A DNA stretch of 6,380 bases, taken from positions 1 to 6,380 of the forward strand of contig JAGLEG010000482.1 of the NCBI GenBank assembly GCA_023145185.1. Reading direction: 5' to 3'. A program made the translations under genes and the position numbers. Positions within the stretch are counted from its first letter, which is position 1. Each line of letters starts with the position of its first letter. This document shows positions 1 to 5,075 of this stretch, one piece after another. The notes below the pieces were generated by a model. The model made no database searches. It was given only the letters and a program-made list of their open reading frames with translations, and was not told where the DNA came from. The stretch comes from Thermoplasmata archaeon (GTDB lineage: Archaea > Thermoplasmatota > Penumbrarchaeia > Penumbrarchaeales > Penumbrarchaeaceae).

Positions 1-2
1 GG

Positions 3-1049
3 GGGTCTTCCAACATATCTGGATATCAGGACCTGCGTATCGAGGTCCTTTCCGAAGACCTGCAGACCATCGATCTGACCTTCTCGCCCTATCAGACCGC
101 CGTTATCTACCTGGATGTGGACGTGCCCATGGATGCTCCTGCGAGGAACGGCGTTATCAGCATTATATACAAATTCGGTCGATTCAGCAAACAGCAGTAC
201 TTCCAGATGAGCATCAAATTGAACCTCCTGAATCTGGAGATAGTCGACATGGACGGAGATGGTGTCTCGGACCTGGATGTTTACCCCTCTCCTGATTACG
301 ACATCGGGGATACAATGCATTTCACGTTCTCGATAAAGAACCATTATCCACTATCGCCCTCCGATGTAAGATGGAAGATAAACTTCGTCACCATGGATGA
401 TACCGTAATGATATTGAATGGTGATGTGGGCGAGATCGCACCGGGAGGCACCAGGGATTTTAACGTATCCTGGAAAGTGGATATCGCCACAAGGGGCGCC
501 ACCGCATATCTGATCCTGGAGAGCCCATCATATCCTCCGGGGTCAACAACTCCATCTGCAACCTCCAAGAACGAGTTCGCGATATCTTCCAGCGAGAGGG
601 GCCCGCCGTGGGGACTTATCGTGATGGTGATCGGAATTGGGATCGCAGCCATTGCAATATTCTCATATATGTACTTCACAGCACAGGATAGGAAGAGGAT
701 CAGGGACGAGGGCGAGAGGAAGGAGTATGAGGGGCTTTACGGCCGTCCTGGAAACAGGGCCCTTGGGGGGAGGTTCAAGGATTCCGATAAACTGGGGCCC
801 GCCCCTGACGGGAAAGGTCTCAAGGAGAGGAAGAGTAAACCGTCTCTTCCCCCAAAAGGTTACATTGGAACTTCCCGTAAAGGAGACAAGAGGGACTCGA
901 AGATCAAGGACCATGATGATAAGGTGAAGAGAAGCGTTCCAGGCCTCACTCGCCCTGAGGAAAAGGGGCGAAGATCTGGTGGAAAAAGAGGGGCTTCGAG
1001 GAAACCACACAAGGACGTTGATGACCTCCCCGAGTTCGAGGAGATCTAG
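3..1049 (+). CDS. Surface protein, C-terminal part: Ig-like ectodomain, one TM helix, basic cytoplasmic tail (5' partial)
   Basis: The frame is open from base 3 to the TAG at 1047-1049 with no stop, so the true start lies upstream and the in-frame GTG at 117 is probably internal; 348 residues are visible. The first ~75 residues are beta-rich, with a 'VYLDVDVP-DAP-NG' style pattern like the NEW3/CARDB Ig-like modules of archaeal secreted proteins. At 246-278 is a DxDGDGxSDxD string (partial residues ~82-92), a calcium-loop-like motif. A second beta-rich module follows (~95-185), with 'IGDTMHFTFSIKN' and 'EIAPGG' resembling CARDB. A hydrophobic helix starts at Trp (base 609) and runs to about 680 (residues ~203-226), followed by ~120 residues dense in Lys, Arg, Gly and Pro, ending in an acidic patch. 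Positive-inside topology puts the Ig part outside and the tail in the cytoplasm. The specific function is not recognisable. An N-terminal signal peptide is expected but lies off the window. Confidence 0.8.
   Translation, partial: GSSNISGYQDLRIEVLSEDLQTIDLTFSPYQTAVIYLDVDVPMDAPARNGVISIIYKFGRFSKQQYFQMSIKLNLLNLEIVDMDGDGVSDLDVYPSPDYDIGDTMHFTFSIKNHYPLSPSDVRWKINFVTMDDTVMILNGDVGEIAPGGTRDFNVSWKVDIATRGATAYLILESPSYPPGSTTPSATSKNEFAISSSERGPPWGLIVMVIGIGIAAIAIFSYMYFTAQDRKRIRDEGERKEYEGLYGRPGNRALGGRFKDSDKLGPAPDGKGLKERKSKPSLPPKGYIGTSRKGDKRDSKIKDHDDKVKRSVPGLTRPEEKGRRSGGKRGASRKPHKDVDDLPEFEEI
609..680 (+). other. Transmembrane helix of the surface protein
   Basis: The codons here encode an uninterrupted hydrophobic run beginning WGLIVMVIGIGIAAIAIF and ending near YFTAQ. 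It is preceded by a polar Ser/Thr/Pro linker and followed at once by DRKRIR. Length and flanking charge fit a single stop-transfer anchor with the C-terminus in the cytoplasm. Confidence 0.85.
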
Positions 1050-1066
1050 CAACAGACGGGACAATT

Positions 1067-1076
1067 TGTATATATC
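1067..1076 (+). promoter_or_regulatory. TATA-like box for the tRNA methylthiotransferase gene, probably leaderless
   Basis: The sequence TGTATATATC lies in the 47-base gap after the surface-protein stop. Its centre is about 26 bases before the GTG at 1097, which is the usual archaeal distance from TATA box to transcription start. I see no Shine-Dalgarno match just before the GTG, so the transcript probably begins at or next to the start codon. This is inferred from spacing only. Confidence 0.55.
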
Positions 1077-1096
1077 ATACACCTTTCGACAGGTTC

Positions 1097-2389
1097 GTGA
1101 AAGGAAAAAAGATCCTCCTTGAGTCATTCGGCTGCACCATGAACAGGGGTGAGGGTGAAAAGGCTGCAGATATCCTCTCACGGTCCGGTAAGGAGATACT
1201 CCTTGACGAGAACGCCGAACACGACACCGTCCTGTTGTTCACATGTGCCGTGATCGAGACCACCGAACGGAAGATGTGGAAGAGGATAGAGAGCGCTACT
1301 AGAGATGGAAAAGAGGTCATCGTGGGCGGATGCCTCGCCTCCCTCAGGAGCGAGGAGATCCACAAGAGATATCCTGACGCTTCTGTCCTTGATACAATGG
1401 GTCTGCCAAGATTGGGAATATCACTTGGAGAGGACCTTCTGAACCTGCCTCCATCCCAGACCCCAAGGGTCCGACCGCTGGACCGCTTAGATAATATCGT
1501 CCCAATATCCACAGGCTGCAAGGGTAGCTGTACCTACTGCGTTACGCGCTATGCAAGGGGTGGATTGATATGCTATCCACCTACCTGCATCAAGAACATG
1601 ATCACGGCTGGACTTGTGGATGGTAGGTCGGAGATACTGTTGACCTCACAGGATTCAGCCTCTTACAGGCATACGGACGATAACGGGCAGGTCTACGATC
1701 TCGGAACCCTTCTCTCCGAATTGAACAGGGACGTCAAGGGGGATCACATGATACGGGTAGGCATGATGAACCCCGATACCGGAATGGAGATCAGGGAAAG
1801 CCTGATCCGGGCCTTCGAGGATGATCACATATTCAAATTCTTACACATACCGCTGCAGTCTGGTTCCGATGAGGTGCTGGGAACTATGAACAGGAAATAC
1901 TCGTTCAAACAGTACCTGGAGTTTATCCATGAGCTTCGGCTCCATTTTCCAGATCTGACCCTCTCAACCGATATCATCATTGGATTCCCTGGTGAGAGCG
2001 AGGGGCAATTTCAAAAAAGTGTTGAGGCCGTGAAGCTCCTGAGGCCGAACATACTGAACATCACCCGCTTCTCTTCCAGGTCCGGCACAGCCGCATCAAG
2101 GATGAAGGGACACCTTCCCGGTTGGATGGTCAAGGAGAGGTCCAGGGAGATGACGGCTGTCCATCAGATCATCACTCAGGACCTCCTCTACTCTCGAACG
2201 GGGAAACACGAGAGATGTCTTGTCACCGAAGTGGGAAAGAAGGGCACCATGATGGCAAGGGACATCAACTACACTCCCATCGTTATCGAAGGGGACCGGT
2301 CCCTCCTTGGCAGGTTCATCGATGTGGACGCGAATGATATCGGCCCCTCCTATCTCATCGCCGGAAAGGATCTCTCCCTGGTTGGCTGA
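1097..2389 (+). CDS. mtaB: tRNA t6A37 methylthiotransferase, archaeal MtaB/CDKAL1-like radical SAM enzyme
   Basis: Predicted to insert a methylthio group at C2 of N6-threonylcarbamoyladenosine at tRNA position 37 (t6A to ms2t6A), which supports decoding of ANN codons. The 430-residue chain has the full family architecture. An N-terminal MTTase (UPF0004) domain carries three cluster cysteines: C13 in FGCTMNRGEGE, C50 in FTCAVIETTER, C79 in GGCLAS. The radical-SAM core begins with CxxxCxxC at C141, C145 and C148 (TGCKGSCTYC), followed by TRYARGGL. Further family signatures are LTSQDSASY, RVGMMNPDTG, FLHIPLQSGSDEVL, STDIIIGFPGES and NITRFSSRSGT. A C-terminal TRAM RNA-binding domain spans about 368-426. 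GCTMNRGE and NITRFS favour the archaeal/eukaryotic e-MtaB group over bacterial MiaB or RimO. The GTG start sits directly before the first beta strand (KKILLESFGC), and no earlier in-frame start is apparent. Oddities are extra cysteines at C159 and C164 just after the radical-SAM motif. Confidence 0.93.
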   Translation: MKGKKILLESFGCTMNRGEGEKAADILSRSGKEILLDENAEHDTVLLFTCAVIETTERKMWKRIESATRDGKEVIVGGCLASLRSEEIHKRYPDASVLDTMGLPRLGISLGEDLLNLPPSQTPRVRPLDRLDNIVPISTGCKGSCTYCVTRYARGGLICYPPTCIKNMITAGLVDGRSEILLTSQDSASYRHTDDNGQVYDLGTLLSELNRDVKGDHMIRVGMMNPDTGMEIRESLIRAFEDDHIFKFLHIPLQSGSDEVLGTMNRKYSFKQYLEFIHELRLHFPDLTLSTDIIIGFPGESEGQFQKSVEAVKLLRPNILNITRFSSRSGTAASRMKGHLPGWMVKERSREMTAVHQIITQDLLYSRTGKHERCLVTEVGKKGTMMARDINYTPIVIEGDRSLLGRFIDVDANDIGPSYLIAGKDLSLVG

Positions 2390-2429
2390 TGATCGTACTT
2401 CACCGTCCTACTTTCCAGATATCGGTAAT

Positions 2430-2437
2430 GTTATATC
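2430..2437 (+). promoter_or_regulatory. TATA-like element upstream of glutamine synthetase
   Basis: GTTATATC lies in the 87-base gap before the glutamine synthetase ATG. A start site about 26 bases downstream (~2459) would give a leader of roughly 18 bases that includes the Shine-Dalgarno site. The element is the right arm of an imperfect dyad, GATAT (2418-2422) ... ATATC (2433-2437), which could be an operator. Inferred from position and base composition only. Confidence 0.45.
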
Positions 2438-2463
2438 CAGGCCAGGTACTTCGGGGAAAGCCC

Positions 2464-2468
2464 GGAGG
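2464..2468 (+). promoter_or_regulatory. Shine-Dalgarno site for glutamine synthetase
   Basis: GGAGG ends 8 bases before the ATG at 2477. It is the clearest ribosome binding site in the window and fixes the start of the glutamine synthetase gene. It contrasts with the methylthiotransferase gene, which has none. Confidence 0.75.
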
Positions 2469-2476
2469 AAATATAC

Positions 2477-3853
2477 ATGGCCTTGGAAAGGATCAGATCG
2501 ATCAAAAAAGCCAACTCTCTTCTGGAGAGAGAGAGGATAACGTGGGTGCAGTGTCAGTTCACCGATATCTCGGGAAGGATCAGGTCCTTCACTTGCCACT
2601 CCTCTGATTTCATCAACGGTCGACTGTGGAAGGATGGAATGACCTTCGACGGATCATCCGTTGGCTTTGCAAGAACAGAGAGCTCAGACCTCAGGGCCAT
2701 ACCTGACCCTGGTTCACTCCTAATAATGCCCTACGGCGAATCCGTCCAGAGGGTCGCCAGGGTGATAACCGACACCTACATTTCAGATGGTTCCGCCCCT
2801 TTCCCCTCCGATCCCAGGAACTGCGCAAAGAGCGCTTCCGAGGAGATCATGGAGATGGGTTATCAACGTGCTCACCTTCAGCCGGAGCTTGAGTTCTACC
2901 TGTTCCGCGATGGTGTGGACCCTCTCGACAGGAAGAACCAGGGCGAACCCTCCTACCCACTTGGAATTCACGACGGATATTTTGCCTCCGTCCCCTACGA
3001 CCACTCCGACCCATTTCGAAATGAGTTCTGCAAGAACCTCATGGACGCTGGGATGGATATCAAGTTCCATCACCACGAGGGCGGCTCCGAACAGGTTGAG
3101 ATAGAGTTCAAGCACATCAACGACCTGGTCCTCTGCGCCGACCATTCCATGCTCTACAAACAGCTGGCAAGGATAACCGCCAGGAGGTTCGGGATGTACG
3201 TTTCGTTCATGCCCAAGCTAACGACCGATGACCTGGGAAATGGTATGCACGTCCATCAGTGGATAGAGGGGAAGAACGGTTCGGTCTTCCACGACCCGGA
3301 GGATGAGCTCAGCCTCTCCCAGACCGCCAGGTATTATATCGGAGGACTTCTGGAACATGCCAGGGCAATGTGCCTTATCACCAATCCCACGGTGAATTCC
3401 TACAAACGCCTCATACCCAATTTCGAGGCTCCAGTATTTGCGGCCTGGGGCGGCAGCAACAGGACCGCAATGATAAGGATCCCCAACTCCGCCTCCTCCA
3501 GGAGAGTGGGGGATATCGAGGTTAGGCACTCCGATACCTCCTCCAATCCCTATCTGGTATTCGCGGTGATGATAAAGGCGGGGCTTGACGGAATCAGGAG
3601 AAAGATAGAGCCACCGGCCGCGACCTCGAAAGACCCCAACAGGATGACCCCTGCCGAAAGATCGGACGCAGGCATAGTCCAGCTCCCATCGACGCTCAAC
3701 GAGGCCGTTGAGGCCGCCAAAGAGGATGAGAGGATGCGCTCGTGGCTGGGAGCCGATCTGTTCGACGCAGTGATCTCCGCCAAGGAGAAAGAGGTTATGG
3801 ACCACCGGGCCCACGTCTCCGAATGGGAGAGGTCAAGATACCTCTCACTTTGA
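2477..3853 (+). CDS. glnA: Glutamine synthetase, type I (GSI-alpha-like)
   Basis: Catalyses ATP-dependent condensation of glutamate and ammonia to glutamine in the cytoplasm, the main ammonia assimilation step; the family forms dodecamers. The 458-residue length is typical of GSI. The N-terminal beta-grasp domain holds TFDGSS with D58 and S61 (equivalents of Asp50 and Ser53). Metal ligands are recognisable: E137 and E139 in PELEF, E201 in HHHE, E208 in QVEIEF, H258 in GNGMHVHQ, E348 in DIEVR. Substrate residues are Y168 in DGYF, R311 in NSYKRL, flap E317 in NFEAP, R329 and R334 in NRTAMIRIP, and R350. R66 aligns with Bacillus subtilis Arg62, implicated in glutamine feedback inhibition. The adenylylation tyrosine is absent (DPNRM where NLY/NIY is usual), and there is no GSI-beta insertion. 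One residue is missing from the GSSIEGF loop (GSSVGF here). The start is fixed by GGAGG. The tandem Lrp-like gene follows downstream. A gamma-glutamyl-amine ligase is less likely because the ammonium-pocket residues are all kept. Confidence 0.95.
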   Translation: MALERIRSIKKANSLLERERITWVQCQFTDISGRIRSFTCHSSDFINGRLWKDGMTFDGSSVGFARTESSDLRAIPDPGSLLIMPYGESVQRVARVITDTYISDGSAPFPSDPRNCAKSASEEIMEMGYQRAHLQPELEFYLFRDGVDPLDRKNQGEPSYPLGIHDGYFASVPYDHSDPFRNEFCKNLMDAGMDIKFHHHEGGSEQVEIEFKHINDLVLCADHSMLYKQLARITARRFGMYVSFMPKLTTDDLGNGMHVHQWIEGKNGSVFHDPEDELSLSQTARYYIGGLLEHARAMCLITNPTVNSYKRLIPNFEAPVFAAWGGSNRTAMIRIPNSASSRRVGDIEVRHSDTSSNPYLVFAVMIKAGLDGIRRKIEPPAATSKDPNRMTPAERSDAGIVQLPSTLNEAVEAAKEDERMRSWLGADLFDAVISAKEKEVMDHRAHVSEWERSRYLSL

Positions 3854-3886
3854 GACCTGCATACACTGACCCCGTCCAACAGGTCT
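3853..3886 (+). repeat. Inverted repeat at the glutamine synthetase stop codon
   Basis: AGACCTG at 3853-3859 and CAGGTCT at 3880-3886 are perfect 7-base complements separated by 20 bases. The left arm begins on the last base of the TGA stop codon. No T-tract follows, so it is not a classic intrinsic terminator. It could be an mRNA 3' hairpin, a processing site or a protein-binding dyad, or may have arisen by chance. Confidence 0.35.
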
Positions 3887-3954
3887 GTATCCATACGGTC
3901 CTGTCAGGAAAATATCGCCATCGTGTAAATATAATTGATATAGTAAAAGGTCCA

Positions 3955-3964
3955 TTGTAAATAA
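3955..3964 (+). promoter_or_regulatory. TATA-like element upstream of the tandem Lrp gene
   Basis: TTGTAAATAA sits in the AT-rich 3' half of the gap between glutamine synthetase and the Lrp-like gene. Start-site spacing predicts transcription from about 3985, giving a leader of roughly 30 bases to the ATG at 4016. An alternative TATA-like box, TAAATATAA at 3926-3934, would start transcription near 3956. The whole AT-rich island 3924-3964 could also bind the regulator for autoregulation, which is common in this family. Confidence 0.4.
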
Positions 3965-4005
3965 GGCATAGATCGGATCGTTTTGCACCTATTGGATAAC
4001 CTTAC

Positions 4006-4013
4006 GAGGGAGG
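4006..4013 (+). promoter_or_regulatory. Purine-rich ribosome binding site for the Lrp-like gene
   Basis: GAGGGAGG lies immediately before the ATG at 4016. Pairing through its first GAGG leaves a 6-base spacer, and the second GAGG would be too close. This supports ATG 4016 over the in-frame TTG at 3983. Confidence 0.5.
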
Positions 4014-4015
4014 AC

Positions 4016-4915
4016 ATGGACGTCAAGGACCTGGAGATACTCGCCCACCTCCACAGGGATGGGAGGTACTCATTCGAAACCATCTCCTCACTTGTAGGTA
4101 TCACTCCCGGGAACGTGGATAGAAGGATCAGGTTGATGATCAGGGAGGGGATAATCGATCGTTTCTCCGGTTTTATCGACAGGAGGATCTTCAACTACGA
4201 CACCACATACGTCCGGCTCTCCTTCGATATGAAGAACAGGGGGAGGATCCAAAAGGCGATAGGCGAGATGGTCCAGGTCGCCTCCATAATAACAAATCTT
4301 GACGATTTCATGTTATGCGAGATCGTCCACTACGACAGGGCGGCGCTCATGTCCGCCCTCAGGGCCATGGAGAGGATCGCCTCACCACATTCCGTGACCG
4401 CCCATTACGTTCCCAGGTTCAGGGAGAACATCCCCGAGGTCCCTTCAATCGATGAGCTCAACCTTATGATCGCTCTGGTGGATGATGGCAGGGCCTCCGA
4501 GACGGAGCTCTCGGAGAGGACGGATATTGAGGAAGATAGAATAGCTCCGATGATCGAGAAGCTTGTGCATCAAAACGTCCTGCACGTCCTCCCGCTTGTA
4601 AACGAGGGGGAGATAGATCCGTTTCCACCCATCTCCGCCATCGTCAGCGTAAAAAAAAGTGCAGGTACCGAGAAGAACCTCGCCTCCCTCTTGAACATAG
4701 CAAAGGAGTGCTACTTCACCCAGGTCCTTCAGGAACCCAGGGGCGTCTGGATCCGGCATTTCGGAAAGGACCTTCATGCGATGGACGACCTCCTGGAGAG
4801 GATGAGAAGGAGCGATGGGGTTCTGGATGTTTCCGTCCTTCTGCCCGATGAGATATTCTACAAAAGAGAGGTGGACAGGAACATTCTCCTTCATGGGATC
4901 GAGGGGATCTCCTGA
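4016..4915 (+). CDS. Tandem Lrp/AsnC-like regulator (two HTH plus ligand-domain units in one chain)
   Basis: Predicted DNA-binding, amino-acid-responsive transcription regulator. The 299-residue chain is about twice the length of a normal Lrp (~150) and reads as two units. Unit 1 has a winged HTH at ~4-50 (the D..IL..L..DGR start, then ISSLVGITPGNVDRRIRLM) and an alpha/beta RAM-like domain at ~63-133. Unit 2 repeats the pattern: HTH at ~144-190 (IDELNLMIALVDDGRAS, then ELSERTDIEEDRIAPMIEKL) and a second RAM-like domain at ~205-278. Both HTH units share a DGRxS before the recognition region, suggesting internal duplication. ATG 4016 is preferred because MDxxDxxIL is the canonical Lrp start and a purine-rich RBS precedes it; TTG 3983 would add 11 residues. 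The position just after glutamine synthetase suggests, but does not prove, nitrogen or amino-acid control. A siroheme decarboxylase (AhbA/B or NirDL-like fusion) shares this fold, but I do not see that family's characteristic motifs. Confidence 0.85.
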   Translation: MDVKDLEILAHLHRDGRYSFETISSLVGITPGNVDRRIRLMIREGIIDRFSGFIDRRIFNYDTTYVRLSFDMKNRGRIQKAIGEMVQVASIITNLDDFMLCEIVHYDRAALMSALRAMERIASPHSVTAHYVPRFRENIPEVPSIDELNLMIALVDDGRASETELSERTDIEEDRIAPMIEKLVHQNVLHVLPLVNEGEIDPFPPISAIVSVKKSAGTEKNLASLLNIAKECYFTQVLQEPRGVWIRHFGKDLHAMDDLLERMRRSDGVLDVSVLLPDEIFYKREVDRNILLHGIEGIS

Positions 4916-4950
4916 CCATTATATCGGCGATGTACCATCCCCCGAAAGTT

Positions 4951-4964
4951 GAAGAATTATCTTC
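4951..4964. repeat. Short dyad upstream of the XPD-like gene, candidate operator
   Basis: GAAGA (4951-4955) and TCTTC (4960-4964) are perfect complements around ATTA. Outer AGTT (4947-4950) and AACT (4972-4975) are also complementary but asymmetrically placed. The dyad lies about 10 bases before a TATA-like box and has the size and AT-rich centre of many Lrp-family sites. The neighbouring regulator is an obvious but untested candidate to bind it. Confidence 0.35.
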
Positions 4965-4973
4965 TGAGGACAA

Positions 4974-4981
4974 CTATTTAA
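4974..4981 (+). promoter_or_regulatory. TATA-like element upstream of the XPD-like gene
   Basis: CTATTTAA in the 160-base gap after the Lrp-like gene would place transcription start near 5005 and give a leader of about 70 bases to the ATG at 5076. A second AT-rich element, GTATTATTTAT at 5052-5062, would start transcription near 5085, past ATG 5076, and would favour the shorter starts at 5115 or 5121. I cannot tell which is used. Confidence 0.4.
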
Positions 4982-5065
4982 CCCATGATGTAGATAGCCT
5001 TTTTCCGCAGGTCAGGGTGTTAAAAGGGGAGTATTTGCCCGGCGATCTTCTGTATTATTTATCAC

Positions 5066-5070
5066 GGTGG
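5066..5070 (+). promoter_or_regulatory. Possible Shine-Dalgarno site for the XPD-like gene
   Basis: GGTGG ends 5 bases before ATG 5076 and matches part of the archaeal GGAGGTG consensus. It overlaps the alternative in-frame GTG start at 5067. It gives modest support to ATG 5076 over ATG 5115 and 5121, neither of which has a recognisable site. Confidence 0.35.
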
Positions 5071-5075
5071 AACAG

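Noticed and set aside
663..1181. 172-codon open frame on the minus strand across the surface-protein tail
   Set aside because: It is antisense to a better supported gene, has no recognisable domain, and the tail's repetitive Lys/Arg codons readily leave the opposite strand open.
2389..2607. 72-codon plus-strand open frame spanning the gap and start of glutamine synthetase
   Set aside because: It overlaps the well-supported glutamine synthetase start and the Shine-Dalgarno site, and its translation is not protein-like.
3218..3814. 198-codon minus-strand open frame inside glutamine synthetase
   Set aside because: It lies wholly opposite a highly conserved gene and its translation is Gly/Pro/His-rich with no family pattern, so it is a shadow of the GC-rich coding sequence.
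4016..4915. Siroheme decarboxylase (AhbA/AhbB or NirDL-type fusion)
   Set aside because: The tandem HTH plus alpha/beta layout matches, but I do not see the histidine-containing and aromatic motifs I associate with that family, and there are no heme genes nearby. It is kept only as an alternative.
5000..5004. TTTTT tract downstream of the Lrp-like gene as a terminator
   Set aside because: Five T residues without an adjacent stem is weak evidence, and the tract coincides with the predicted transcription start of the next gene.
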